This document shows, piece by piece, positions 8,899-17,447 of a stretch of 64,000 nucleotides of DNA. The DNA comes from Chitinophagaceae bacterium UBA2791. Its GTDB lineage: Bacteria; Bacteroidota; Bacteroidia; Chitinophagales; Chitinophagaceae. The translations under genes were made by a program, and so were the position numbers. The notes beneath the pieces were generated by a model that saw nothing but the letters and a program-made list of their open reading frames with translations, did no database searches and was not told the DNA's origin. The number at the start of each line of letters is the position of its first letter. The first letter of the stretch is position 1. Location of the stretch: the NCBI GenBank assembly GCA_002352105.1, contig DEHV01000045.1, forward strand, positions 31,368 through 95,367, written 5' to 3'.

Positions 8899-9642
8899 AT
8901 GAAGATCCTGGTATGTATCAGTAAAACGCCCGATACCACTGCAAAAATAGCCTTCACCGATAACAATACGAAGTTCGCTGAAAACGGCGTACAGTGGATC
9001 ATCAACCCTTACGATGAATGGTATGCCCTGGTCAGGGCCATTGAATTAAAGGAAAAGGATCCCGGAACGGTCATTCACCTGGTCACCGTGGGAGAGGCTG
9101 ATACGGAGCCGATCATCCGCAAGGCCCTGGCATTAGGCGGAGATGAAGCGATTCGCGTTAACGCTTCCGGCGCCGACAGCTTTTTTATTGCCTCGCAGAT
9201 CGCCGAGATAGCCCGGCAGGGCGGATACGATCTTATCTTCACCGGTAAGGAAACCATCGACTACAACAGCGCTGCGGTGGGCGGTATGATCGCTGAATTA
9301 TTGCAGTTGCCTTATATCAGCCTGGCCGTCAAATTTGATCTTGAGGGATCAACGGTAACGGCTACCCGGGAAATAGAAGGCGGGGAAGAAATTGTGCAGG
9401 CAAGCCTTCCGCTGGTGGTCAGCTGCCAGAAAGGAATGGCCGAGCAGCGCATACCCAATATGAAAGGCATCATGAGCGCGAGGACAAAGCCTTTGAAAGT
9501 AGTGGAACCTGTCGCCGTCGATCCCTTAACGACCATCGCGGGTTTTGAAACGCCTCCTCCTAAAGCGGGAATCAAGATGATCCCTGCCGACAATCCCGCG
9601 GAACTGATCCGCCTGCTTCACGAAGAAGCCAAACTCATTTAA
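8899..9642 (+). CDS. etfB: Electron transfer flavoprotein beta subunit
   Basis: 247 residues, the usual EtfB length. It begins MKILVCISKTPDT and carries INPYDEWYALVRAIELKE, the GKETIDYNSAAVGGMIAE block that binds AMP/FAD phosphate, and the REIEGGEE and LPLVVSCQKG motifs of the family. With EtfA it forms the soluble FAD heterodimer that passes electrons from acyl-CoA dehydrogenases to the quinone pool. The etfA gene follows 23 bp later, so both are co-transcribed. Confidence 0.96.
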   Translation: MKILVCISKTPDTTAKIAFTDNNTKFAENGVQWIINPYDEWYALVRAIELKEKDPGTVIHLVTVGEADTEPIIRKALALGGDEAIRVNASGADSFFIASQIAEIARQGGYDLIFTGKETIDYNSAAVGGMIAELLQLPYISLAVKFDLEGSTVTATREIEGGEEIVQASLPLVVSCQKGMAEQRIPNMKGIMSARTKPLKVVEPVAVDPLTTIAGFETPPPKAGIKMIPADNPAELIRLLHEEAKLI

Positions 9643-9665
9643 CTCATTCATTAAACGGTTTTCCC

Positions 9666-10628
9666 ATGTCAGTTTTAATATTCATTGATCATTCCGACGG
9701 CGCAGTAAAAAAAGCTTCCCTTGAAGCGATATCTTATGGCGCAAAGATCGCCGAACAGTTAGGCCTAACCGCGGAAGGCGCGTTATTAGGCAACCTGAAT
9801 GAAGACATTGCATCGCTTGGAAAATATGGCGTAAAGAAAATATACCATGTAGCCGACGTCGCGCTTGATCATCCCGATCCCCAGGTCTTTACAGAGGTCA
9901 TTGCGCAGATAGCGGAAAAATCCGGGGCCAAACTGATCGTGTTTTCCAATAATCTACATGGCAAAGCCATTGCGCCCCGAGTATCGGCCAGGCTAAAAGC
10001 CGGACTGGTAGCGGGAGCCGTAGCCCTGCCGGATACCAGCAATGGTTTTATCGTCAAAAAAAATGTATTCTCCGGAAAAGCATTTGCTTTCATTTCCATT
10101 AATACCGACATAAAGATCATCTCCTTAAATCCCAATGCCTATCCCGTTGCTGTTACTGAAGGCGCTGCTGCGGAAGTGGTTCCTTTTACGGCCGCTGTCG
10201 GCGAGCCCCGGATAAAAGTGACTGCCGTTAATAAGGTAACCGGCGAGATCCCTCTTGGCGAAGCGGAGATCGTGGTGAGCGGAGGACGCGGATTAAAAGG
10301 ACCTGAAAACTGGAATATCCTGGAAGACCTTGCCGCCGCCCTTGGCGCCGCCACCGCCTGCAGCAGGCCTGTAGCCGACGCCGACTGGCGACCCCATCAT
10401 GAACATGTTGGTCAGACCGGACTGGCGATTGCTCCCAATCTGTATATTGCCATCGGCATTTCAGGCGCTATCCAACACCTCGCCGGAGTAAACCGCAGCA
10501 AGGTCATTGCGGTGATCAACAAGGATCCTGAAGCGCCCTTTTTTAAGGCTGCAGATTATGGAATTGTCGGCGACGCTTTTGAAATTGTGCCAAAATTAAC
10601 AGAAGCCGTTAAGGCGCTGAAGGGCTAA
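9666..10628 (+). CDS. etfA: Electron transfer flavoprotein alpha subunit
   Basis: 320 residues. The N-terminal half is the ETF adenine-nucleotide-like domain; the C-terminal half binds FAD through VSGGRGLKGPENW (204-216), GQTGLAIAPNLYIAIGISG and the AVINKDPEAPFFKAADYGIVGD block. It pairs with EtfB, encoded immediately upstream, to form the electron-transfer flavoprotein used in beta-oxidation and amino-acid catabolism. Confidence 0.96.
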   Translation: MSVLIFIDHSDGAVKKASLEAISYGAKIAEQLGLTAEGALLGNLNEDIASLGKYGVKKIYHVADVALDHPDPQVFTEVIAQIAEKSGAKLIVFSNNLHGKAIAPRVSARLKAGLVAGAVALPDTSNGFIVKKNVFSGKAFAFISINTDIKIISLNPNAYPVAVTEGAAAEVVPFTAAVGEPRIKVTAVNKVTGEIPLGEAEIVVSGGRGLKGPENWNILEDLAAALGAATACSRPVADADWRPHHEHVGQTGLAIAPNLYIAIGISGAIQHLAGVNRSKVIAVINKDPEAPFFKAADYGIVGDAFEIVPKLTEAVKALKG

Positions 10629-10810
10629 ATTCGGGCCCGGGTATAAGCCCAGCTTACCAGAAGGATACAAATACATTAAAGCGCCGAACAGTAAACCCCC
10701 GAAAAATTGCCCGGATCCTTTTAGATTTTTAGCCCCGGCTACGCGATATGCGGGGGTTGAATGCGCCATTACCGGCGGGTTTCGCGTTCCATTTTTTCAA
10801 GAAAATCATG

Positions 10811-10818
10811 TAGGTTTG
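10811..10818 (+). promoter_or_regulatory. TAnnTTTG promoter element for the DUF151/ispE pair
   Basis: A perfect TAGGTTTG lies 63 bp before the ATG at 10882. I see no good TTG at -33. Transcription from here would start near 10825, so an upstream start codon at 10816 would not be on the message; this supports the 10882 start. Confidence 0.4.
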
Positions 10819-10881
10819 TGGTTAGTAAAAAAGGTTAACCATCAACCCGTGTCCGGGAAAACATTGCGAGAAATCGGTCTT

Positions 10882-11478
10882 ATGAAGAAAATAGAACTCG
10901 AAATAGTGGCTTTATCCCACAGTATCACTCAAACTCATTCTTATGCTGTAGTATTAGGCGAAGTAAACGGATTGCGTAGGCTGCCGATCGTGATCGGAGG
11001 GTTTGAAGCCCAGGCAATTGCCGTAGCGCTGGAAAAAATGCACCCCAGCCGCCCCCTCACGCACGACCTGATGAAGAACTTCATGAACGCCTTTAATATC
11101 GACCTGCAGGAGATCATCATCTGCGATCTGCAGGAAGGCATATTCTATTCGAAATTGCTGTGCGCCAGCGAACACGATACCGTGGAAATAGACTCCCGCA
11201 CCTCCGACGCCCTGGCGCTGGCGGTACGGTTCGGATGCCCCATATATACCTATGATAATATCCTGGAAAGCGCCGGTATTTTAATGGAAGATTCCTCCGG
11301 CAAAAAAAAGCTCTCCCGCGAAGCCGTAACCACGGAAACCTCAAGAGGATCCGACGACCTCAGCGCGCTGTCCCTGGAGGAACTGAATACGCTCCTGACC
11401 GAAGTGCTGGAGCAGGAAGATTATCTCCGCGCGATATCCATCCGCGATGAAATTAACAGCCGCAAAAGAGAACGCTGA
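10882..11478 (+). CDS. Bifunctional nuclease family (DUF151) protein with C-terminal UVR motif
   Basis: 198 residues from the ATG at 10882, which begins the family-typical MKKIELEIVALSHS. The DUF151 domain spans about 1-130 (LPIVIGGFEAQAIAVALE, SRTSDALALAVRFGCPIY). A second module at about 160-195 (LSLEELNTLLTEVLEQEDY to RDEI) matches the UvrB/UvrC interaction motif. This DUF151-UVR layout is standard in Bacteroidota; plant relatives have DNase and RNase activity, but the bacterial role is uncertain. Only 2 bp separate its stop from ispE, so the two are translationally linked. Confidence 0.88.
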   Translation: MKKIELEIVALSHSITQTHSYAVVLGEVNGLRRLPIVIGGFEAQAIAVALEKMHPSRPLTHDLMKNFMNAFNIDLQEIIICDLQEGIFYSKLLCASEHDTVEIDSRTSDALALAVRFGCPIYTYDNILESAGILMEDSSGKKKLSREAVTTETSRGSDDLSALSLEELNTLLTEVLEQEDYLRAISIRDEINSRKRER

Positions 11479-11480
11479 CC

Positions 11481-12377
11481 TTGGTACTGTTCCCCAACTG
11501 TAAGATCAATCTTGGCCTCAGGGTACTCCGCAAAAGAGCCGACGGCTACCACGACCTGGATACCATCTTCTACCCGCTTGCGCTTCATGACGCGCTGGAA
11601 ATCCTACCTGCTTCCGAAACCGATATAAAGGAAATAGCGCCGGTTGCGCCGCTTCCCGATCAGCCCGTCGTTGAGGAACCGGAGAACCATATCTTTTTGC
11701 ATAATGACTGTTATTTTTCTGTTTCGGGTCTTCCCATTCCCGGAGAGGCGGCGGACAACCTCTGTCTTAAAGCCTGGTCGATCATAAAAAAAGATTTTCC
11801 TTCCCTGCCCCCTATCCGCATGCACCTGCACAAAGCCATAGCTATCGGGGGCGGACTGGGGGGAGGATCCGCCGATGCCGCGTTTGTATTGACGCTGCTG
11901 AACCGGCAGTTCGCACTGGGCCTTTCCACAGAACAACTGAAAGCCTATGCATTGCAGTTGGGAAGCGATTGCCCGTTTTTTATACTGAACAAGCCCTGCC
12001 TGGCTACCGGCAGGGGCGAACAGCTCCGGGAGATTGAGCTGGACATCTCGTCGTACTGTATCGCGCTGGTCGATCCTGCTATCCATATCAGCACCGCCTG
12101 GGCGTTCTCCATGCTCAGACCCGCTGAAAGGGAACATTCGCTGCAGTCGATCATAACGCTGCCGATAGAACGCTGGAAAGAAGAGTTGACCAACGATTTC
12201 GAGCAACCGGTATTCGGAGCGCGCCCCGAGCTGGCCGCTATTAAAAACGAACTATACCAGTTGGGCGCCGTCTATGCCGGCATGACGGGAACAGGGTCAA
12301 CGATCGTGGGAATATTTAAGACAAAGCCTTCGGAACCCTCTTCTCTATTGCGCAATTACCGCCTGATCTTTTTATAG
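11481..12377 (+). CDS. ispE: 4-diphosphocytidyl-2-C-methyl-D-erythritol kinase
   Basis: 298 residues. The N-terminus has PNCKINLGLRVLRKRADGYHDL with the conserved Lys8, and the GHMP-kinase ATP loop GGGLGGGSADAAF lies at 123-135; MTGTGST near the C-terminus is the third GHMP motif (usually GSG). The enzyme phosphorylates CDP-ME in the MEP isoprenoid pathway. The start is a TTG at 11481, 2 bp after the DUF151 stop; no ATG gives the conserved N-terminus. Its 3' end overlaps the convergent GT2 gene by 22 bp. Confidence 0.94.
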   Translation: MVLFPNCKINLGLRVLRKRADGYHDLDTIFYPLALHDALEILPASETDIKEIAPVAPLPDQPVVEEPENHIFLHNDCYFSVSGLPIPGEAADNLCLKAWSIIKKDFPSLPPIRMHLHKAIAIGGGLGGGSADAAFVLTLLNRQFALGLSTEQLKAYALQLGSDCPFFILNKPCLATGRGEQLREIELDISSYCIALVDPAIHISTAWAFSMLRPAEREHSLQSIITLPIERWKEELTNDFEQPVFGARPELAAIKNELYQLGAVYAGMTGTGSTIVGIFKTKPSEPSSLLRNYRLIFL

Positions 12378-13258
12378 TTCTTGTAAATAAAAAACTGCTT
12401 GCCGGTCAGCATTTCCAACCATTTCATCAGTTTTTCCTTCAGGCTCATATTGTTAATGGAAGGATCATATTCAAAGCTCCAATCCTGCCGCGATATCCTG
12501 GCTTGCATTACGGCGGGATGCGAGCCGTTAAAAGGTTTCAGGTAATCAATGTTGCGGTAATCATAGGCCAGGTCCTTGGTGGAAGCAAATTTTTCCTCTA
12601 CGGCCTTCTCTTCCAGGTAGCCCTTTTCAAACTCGATCTGTCTTTTCCGCTGCACAAAGGGGTTCCTGGCATAGCTGTAATGAAATATCCTGGCGGCCAG
12701 GGGGATCACGTTCAGCTTTCTTCCCTTTTCATTCCATTGATCGGCAGGATTATTAAATATCCTGAACCCCTGCGAATCGCGGTAGGCGCGAACGCGGGGA
12801 TCGTTTCGGACAATCCGGATCTCATGCTGGTGAAACCGGCGGGAAGGCCCCCAGTGACGGTAGTCGCCAAAGAAATTAATGAACCGGAACAGAAACCCTT
12901 CCACCGAAGGGTCGTCGAGATATTTCTCCATGGCTTCGCGGATCACGGGAAGATCTTCTTCATGCGCCACTTCATCAGCCTGGATATGAAAGGCCCAATC
13001 GCCGGTAACATGATCCAGCCCGGTATTCGACTGAACCGCATAGCGACGCCCCTTCAGGTCCTTGTTATCCCAGATGGTATCGACAATTTTAATGCGGGGA
13101 TCATTCAACGCTTCCACCGCCTCGCGGGTGCCGTCGGTAGAATCGCCCACCACTACCACCATTTCATCGCAGACCGGCAGGATCGATCTTATGGCCTCCA
13201 GGAAAGGATAATCATACTGCAATCCGTTTCTAACATAGGTGAACCCGCTTACTTTCAT
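12356..13258 (-). CDS. Glycosyltransferase family 2 protein
   Basis: 300 residues, cytosolic, no membrane helix. The GT-A core is visible: MKVSGFTYVRNG at the start, VVVVGDSTDGTREAVEAL (about 34-51), and the DXD-like FHIQADEVAHEED (about 91-103). The C-terminal half is rich in aromatic and basic residues (RNPFVQRKRQIEFEKGYLEE). Members transfer sugars from nucleotide donors to envelope glycans; donor and acceptor are unknown. A TATATTTG element 14 bp upstream suggests its own promoter and a short leader. Confidence 0.85.
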   Translation of the reverse strand: MKVSGFTYVRNGLQYDYPFLEAIRSILPVCDEMVVVVGDSTDGTREAVEALNDPRIKIVDTIWDNKDLKGRRYAVQSNTGLDHVTGDWAFHIQADEVAHEEDLPVIREAMEKYLDDPSVEGFLFRFINFFGDYRHWGPSRRFHQHEIRIVRNDPRVRAYRDSQGFRIFNNPADQWNEKGRKLNVIPLAARIFHYSYARNPFVQRKRQIEFEKGYLEEKAVEEKFASTKDLAYDYRNIDYLKPFNGSHPAVMQARISRQDWSFEYDPSINNMSLKEKLMKWLEMLTGKQFFIYKNYKKIRR

Positions 13259-13272
13259 GAATGCGCTTTGGA

Positions 13273-13280
13273 CAAATATA
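13273..13280 (-). promoter_or_regulatory. TAnnTTTG promoter element of the GT2 gene
   Basis: On the minus strand, a perfect TATATTTG lies 14 nt before the ATG of the GT2 gene. The -33 region has only CTG at a spacing of 18 nt. It implies a 5' leader of under 10 nt. Confidence 0.45.
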
Positions 13281-13486
13281 CAATCCTACCCCTAAAAACA
13301 GTATCTTGCACAAAATTTACGATCATCGTCGATACCGGTTTCATATTACACTTTCTCAATCGCTGCCTTGATTTTCTCGATCATCCCCGAGGGGCGTATT
13401 CCGCTTCCATATCACCCTTAGTTCCCCAGGCTTAATCGCCCGGCTTTTTTATCTTTTATTGCAGACTTGTTTTAAAAATCCTGATC

Positions 13487-14719
13487 ATGAATACGATCGC
13501 GGCATTACCCGGAAAATCATCTTATTATATACAGCTTGAAGAGCAGTATGGCGCGCACAACTATCATCCGTTGCCCGTGGTATTGGAAAAAGGCAGGGGC
13601 GTTTTTGTATGGGACGTGGATGGCAAACGTTACTACGATTTTCTAAGCGGCTATTCCGCGGTCAACCAGGGGCATTGCCACCCCGCCATCAGCTCGGCCC
13701 TGATAGAACAGTCCCGGCGCCTTACGCTTACCTCAAGAGCATTTTACAACGACCAGCTGGGCAAATACGAACAACTGATCACCGGGCTCTTTGGTTATGA
13801 TAAGGTTTTACCGATGAATACCGGCGTGGAAGCGGTGGAAACAGCCATCAAACTCTGTCGCCGCTGGGGATATGCGGTAAAGGGGATTTCGCCCGACAAA
13901 GCCAGGATACTGGTATGCGATCAGAATTTTCATGGACGCACCGGAACGGTGATCTCTTTCAGCAGCGATCCTTCGGCGTATACAGGATTCGGCCCTTTTA
14001 TGACCGGCTTTGAGATCATCCCGTATAATGATCTTGAAGCGCTGGCCCTTGCGCTGACCGATAAAAACGTAGCAGGATTCCTGGTAGAACCCATCCAGGG
14101 AGAAGCTGGCGTGGTGATCCCCGACCAGGGCTATCTTTCCAAAGCCAAACAACTTTGCGCCGACGCCCATGCGCTTTTTATAGCCGATGAGATACAGACA
14201 GGCCTGGGAAGAACCGGCAAGCTCCTGGCCTGCGATCACGAAGCCGTCAGACCCGATATCCTGGTACTCGGCAAGGCCTTAAGCGGCGGAACCATGCCGG
14301 TATCCGCGGTATTGGCCGATGATGAGGTCATGCTGACCATCAAGCCCGGCGAACACGGGTCCACCTTCGGCGGCAATCCCCTTGCCTGCAGCGTCGCGAT
14401 AGCCGCCCTGAACGTGATACAGGATGAAAACCTGGCGTCGAACGCCGACGCCATGGGAAAGCTGCTGAGAGCAGAGATAGAGAAGATGCGGTCGCCCCTG
14501 ATCGCCGCTGTCCGCGGAAAAGGATTGCTGAATGCCATCGTTATCCGCCATCCCGATAAGGAAGCGGCCTGGAACATCTGTATGGCAATGAAAGAAAGAG
14601 GCTTGCTTGCCAAGCCTACGCATGGCGATAAAATACGGCTCGCGCCGCCATTGATCATTACAAAAGAGCAGGTCATCGAAGCGGCATCCATTATCGGAGA
14701 AGCGCTGGAAACGCTGTAG
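13487..14719 (+). CDS. rocD: Ornithine--oxo-acid transaminase
   Basis: 410 residues of class-III PLP aminotransferase. Seen: [16 protein letters not shown] near the N-terminus, [35 protein letters not shown], the [12 protein letters not shown] block with the PLP-binding Asp, and the PLP Lys in [16 protein letters not shown]. These together are characteristic of ornithine aminotransferase rather than other class-III members. It converts ornithine and 2-oxoglutarate to glutamate-semialdehyde and glutamate, linking arginine and proline metabolism. It stands alone here. Confidence 0.93.
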   Translation: MNTIAALPGKSSYYIQLEEQYGAHNYHPLPVVLEKGRGVFVWDVDGKRYYDFLSGYSAVNQGHCHPAISSALIEQSRRLTLTSRAFYNDQLGKYEQLITGLFGYDKVLPMNTGVEAVETAIKLCRRWGYAVKGISPDKARILVCDQNFHGRTGTVISFSSDPSAYTGFGPFMTGFEIIPYNDLEALALALTDKNVAGFLVEPIQGEAGVVIPDQGYLSKAKQLCADAHALFIADEIQTGLGRTGKLLACDHEAVRPDILVLGKALSGGTMPVSAVLADDEVMLTIKPGEHGSTFGGNPLACSVAIAALNVIQDENLASNADAMGKLLRAEIEKMRSPLIAAVRGKGLLNAIVIRHPDKEAAWNICMAMKERGLLAKPTHGDKIRLAPPLIITKEQVIEAASIIGEALETL

Positions 14720-14755
14720 ACAGAAGGTCCACGCGATACAAAGGGGCAAGTACAC

Positions 14756-15169
14756 TTATCTGTTAGACTGATGCTTTGGCTCGCTGCCTTTCAGGGGCAT
14801 ATCGGGAAGCAGCACGGTTAGCATGATAACCAGGCAGGCGCCCATCATCACCCATATTCCCGTCAGTTTTTCGGGGCATACCCCTCCATAGCATCCGGTG
14901 AAAAGAATAAAGGTCTTTATAGCATAAGCCATCGTGAAGCAGCCGTTAAACAGGTTCCAGCGCTTGGCCCATACCCTTGGGGTCAGATAAAGCGCTATGA
15001 GAAGAGCAGCCAAAAATACCATGAGCTTGCCCGGCCTTCCATACTCGTTCCCCTCTGAATAAAAGCCGGTAAACGATTTTCCCAGGTCGGGATACCAGGT
15101 CCAGGGCATAAAACAGGACGCCGCCAGTAAGAGAGCGGCTGCAACGCCTATCCATTGCGAATATTTCAT
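14756..15169 (-). CDS. Small four-helix membrane protein, unknown function
   Basis: 137 residues from the ATG at 15169 (a TTG six bases earlier is also in frame). Four hydrophobic segments lie at about 5-22, 48-64, 75-95 and 104-126, with an external loop between the first two (MPWTWYPDLGKSFTGFYSEG). Conserved-looking Trp and Gly-Cys positions (TGCYGGVCPE) occur in the third loop. Proteins of this layout are frequent hypotheticals in Bacteroidota. A TATATTTG element ends only 3 nt before the ATG, suggesting a leaderless message. Confidence 0.7.
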   Translation of the reverse strand: MKYSQWIGVAAALLLAASCFMPWTWYPDLGKSFTGFYSEGNEYGRPGKLMVFLAALLIALYLTPRVWAKRWNLFNGCFTMAYAIKTFILFTGCYGGVCPEKLTGIWVMMGACLVIMLTVLLPDMPLKGSEPKHQSNR

Positions 15170-15172
15170 GCG

Positions 15173-15180
15173 CAAATATA
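15173..15180 (-). promoter_or_regulatory. TAnnTTTG promoter element, possible leaderless start
   Basis: On the minus strand TATATTTG is followed by CGC and then the ATG of the four-helix membrane protein. A start site 4-7 nt downstream of the element would fall on or next to the ATG. Confidence 0.45.
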
Positions 15181-15275
15181 AAATACCGCTTGCAGGAAGA
15201 CGCCCAAAAACGATAATATTTATTAGCGATCGAGCAGGCGGATAACCCTAACGGGTCATCCATCCTCTCAGGCCA

Positions 15276-15301
15276 CAATAAAGCCCCGCGTTAGCAGGGC
15301 T
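15276..15301 (-). terminator. Intrinsic terminator of the BON/LysM/EF-hand operon
   Basis: On the minus strand AGCCCTGC and GCGGGGCT form an 8-bp stem (one G:U) with a 4-nt loop, followed by TTATT. It lies 32 bp after the stop of the LysM gene. Confidence 0.75.
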
Positions 15302-15332
15302 CTATCATACATGTAAACGCTTTCTTTGCTGT

Positions 15333-15713
15333 TTATTTAGCCGGGATCTTCAGCTTCCACCCCGGTTGTATCAGGTCGGGGTTTTTGATGATATCCTTAT
15401 TGGCTTCGAAAATGGCCTTCCAGGCAATGCCATATTTTGCCCCGATCTTACTCAGGCTATCCCCCGACTTAACCACATACTCTTCGTAGCGGTTATCGGC
15501 GGAAACCTCCAGGTTCAACCGAAGATCGCCGGCGCGGTAATCAGGATCTATCCTGTTGTAGACTTCCCACAGGGCGTCCTTGTCCTGCTCGGAGCCAACC
15601 TGACCGTCAATATACAATACGTTGTCCTGTTCAACCACATTAACGCCTGCTGTTGCTTTTTGCTTAACGGCATCGATAAGCTCCTGGTATTTATTCTGTA
15701 AAGACATAGACAT
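15333..15713 (-). CDS. BON-like plus LysM domain protein
   Basis: 126 residues without a signal peptide. The first 75 residues resemble a BON/transport-associated fold (LYIDGQVGSEQDKDALWEVYNRI). The last 55 form a LysM domain: YVVKSGDSLSKIGAKYGIAWKAIFEANKDII ending in QPGWKLKIPA. This matches the YgaU/LysM small-protein layout. Its ATG overlaps the stop of the upstream BON lipoprotein gene (TAATG), so translation is coupled. It may act at peptidoglycan, but an export route is not visible. Confidence 0.85.
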   Translation of the reverse strand: MSMSLQNKYQELIDAVKQKATAGVNVVEQDNVLYIDGQVGSEQDKDALWEVYNRIDPDYRAGDLRLNLEVSADNRYEEYVVKSGDSLSKIGAKYGIAWKAIFEANKDIIKNPDLIQPGWKLKIPAK

Positions 15714-16168
15714 TATTTTATTTGTAATTGATTTTCGATTTTCTTAGGGTTGATGGCAGATATCTTCTGCATCAGTTCCGTTAACTGCGACCGTTTGATC
15801 TCGCCGGTCAGCGTCACTACGCCGTCTGCCACGGTAGCTTTCACCGTATTGTACGCGCCGACAATATCGCTTAAGGCCGTATTCAATGCCGCGTCGGGAT
15901 TGATCACCGGAGGAGGAGGCGGAGCGACCGTAATATTGTTCACCACGCTTTTAACGCCTTTTACGCTTTTTACGGCGGCTTCTGCAGCGGTTTTACAAGC
16001 CTCGTCGGGACATTCTCCGTTAAGCGTTACCACGCCTTTGGCCACGGCGGCGCTGATCTGCCCGCCGGCTGCGGCCAACCCGGCGTTAACGGAGGTTAAC
16101 ACCTTTTCGTCGGAAGGACCGCAGGATACCAGGAAAAAGGCCAAAACAAATGAATAGATTAATCGCAT
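15713..16168 (-). CDS. BON-domain lipoprotein (two BON repeats)
   Basis: 151 residues from the ATG at 16168, chosen because it gives a clean lipoprotein signal (MRLIYSFVLAFFLVSCG, lipobox LVSC). Two BON repeats follow, about 25-80 and 92-150, each with the pattern VAxGVVTLxGE (VAKGVVTLNGEC; VADGVVTLTGEI), joined by a proline run. BON domains bind phospholipid or periplasmic partners, as in OsmY and DolP. The gene is the second of three in the operon and overlaps the LysM gene by 1 bp. Confidence 0.88.
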   Translation of the reverse strand: MRLIYSFVLAFFLVSCGPSDEKVLTSVNAGLAAAGGQISAAVAKGVVTLNGECPDEACKTAAEAAVKSVKGVKSVVNNITVAPPPPPVINPDAALNTALSDIVGAYNTVKATVADGVVTLTGEIKRSQLTELMQKISAINPKKIENQLQIK

Positions 16169-16234
16169 AGAGATTTTTTTATTGATGAATGAAATACGGC
16201 TGAACAGTCTCAACCGTTGAAAGAAAACCAGATA

Positions 16235-16801
16235 TTATTTGAACATGTTTTTCACCTTATCAAACAATCCGCCTCCGCCGCCGGACCCGGATCCTGCGAA
16301 CATGCTCATCAGATCCTGCATATCTACATCGCCATCGCCGTCCTGGTCAAGCCCTGAAGATAGTTTACTGATGATGGCGCCTACGTTTAAGCCGGAAGTC
16401 TTGCCGCCGCTCAACTGATTAAAAATATCCTGAACATTAAAGCCATTGTCGTTCGGGTCGTTTGTTCTTTTGATCAGTTGTCCCAATACCGTCGGGATCA
16501 GCGATCCGGCAATACCGCTTGCCTGGGAATTGGAAAGGCCAAACTTGGAAGCCATCTGATTAATAAGGGATCCGCTGATCTGATTCGTAACGGGATTCTC
16601 CTGAAGATTTGAGGATCTGCCCGCAAACATATTCACGACATCCATGACATTACCCTGGGACAATGCCTGCTGAAGGCCTCCTATAACAGAATCTCCTGCA
16701 ACCTGCACCGCTTCTTCCTTCCGTTCCGCAGGAATAGCGGCATTATTGAGAATAGCCTGGCCTGCATTTTCTTTTACCAGGTTGATAAGTTGATCTAACA
16801 T
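16235..16801 (-). CDS. DUF937-like protein with C-terminal EF-hand
   Basis: 188 residues from the ATG at 16801 (MLDQLINLVKENAGQAI). The first 130 residues are small-residue-rich helices with the GSLIPTVLGQLIKR pattern of the DUF937 family. A calcium-binding EF-hand loop (DQDGDGDVDMQDL) follows at about 154-166, then a Gly-rich linker and the tail GLFDKVKNMF. No signal peptide is visible. It is the first gene of the operon that continues with the BON lipoprotein and the LysM protein. Function unknown; calcium binding is inferred from the loop. Confidence 0.8.
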   Translation of the reverse strand: MLDQLINLVKENAGQAILNNAAIPAERKEEAVQVAGDSVIGGLQQALSQGNVMDVVNMFAGRSSNLQENPVTNQISGSLINQMASKFGLSNSQASGIAGSLIPTVLGQLIKRTNDPNDNGFNVQDIFNQLSGGKTSGLNVGAIISKLSSGLDQDGDGDVDMQDLMSMFAGSGSGGGGGLFDKVKNMFK

Positions 16802-17105
16802 GTGTTGTAGCGTTTTAAGAGTAAAAAAATAAAATTGAAGAGGCAATTAAACATGCTGCCGGTTTTGTGGTATCGGTTTGGCAATATCAGGATTGCGATA
16901 TTCTCAAAACCAGATAGCTTAAATCAGGCGTTGAAAGTAAGCATTTAACGGCCCCCAAACAATAATACCTTAATGAGCGCCTAACGGCCGGGGCTATCTC
17001 ATACGCCGATAGCCTTGCAATTCTTATGCCTGCCCAAAATGGGAAATAACCCAAACATCATATTTCCGTAACGATTTGTTCACATGCAAGCGGTAAACTT
17101 GCCTT
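16802..17105. other. Divergent intergenic region
   Basis: This 304-bp region lies between the EF-hand operon (minus) and the rightward LpxH operon. It must contain the promoter of the EF-hand gene. I see no clear TTG/TAnnTTTG pair, hairpin or small gene in it. Confidence 0.4.
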
Positions 17106-17447
17106 ATGGTGACAAGCCAGGATTCCTTAAAATCAAAGCGCGTTGACAATCAAACACTTTATGCAGCGTCGCGCGGGATCCGCCATGATCTTCCTGGTAC
17201 CGGAAAGCTTCCCCCGCCTACGGCGGAGCCTTTGACGCGCGAGGAGCGCCGCCGCCTGATAAAATTCATTGCACAGACCCTCATTCTAACCAAACGCTGC
17301 GGCGCTCCGCCGCCAGGACATATAGCTCGCCGATGGCAGAGCTTTTGGCGAGGTACAGGCCCCTCAGCGTTCCCGGCAAAGCGTTCACCGAGGCCATTAA
17401 ACTATTTTATGCGCGAAACAAAACAAAAATATACGGATGAAACCTGA
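17106..17447 (+). other. Doubtful or decayed coding region ahead of the LpxH-like gene
   Basis: An open frame from an ATG at 17106 reads 113 residues, with a plausible helical start (TREERRRLIKFIAQTLILTKR at about 45-65) that then turns into Pro/Arg/Trp-rich sequence. A different frame (17189-17440) has protein-like sequence exactly over that second half, MAELLARYRPLSVPGKAF from an ATG at 17333, and its TGA overlaps the LpxH-like ATG as ATGA. Together they look like one gene split by a frameshift, or a short 35-residue coupled peptide. I do not recognise either part. Confidence 0.3.

Noticed and set aside
12503..13435. Long plus-strand open frame opposite the GT2 gene
   Set aside because: It is antisense to a gene with clear GT2 motifs and shows no family pattern itself.
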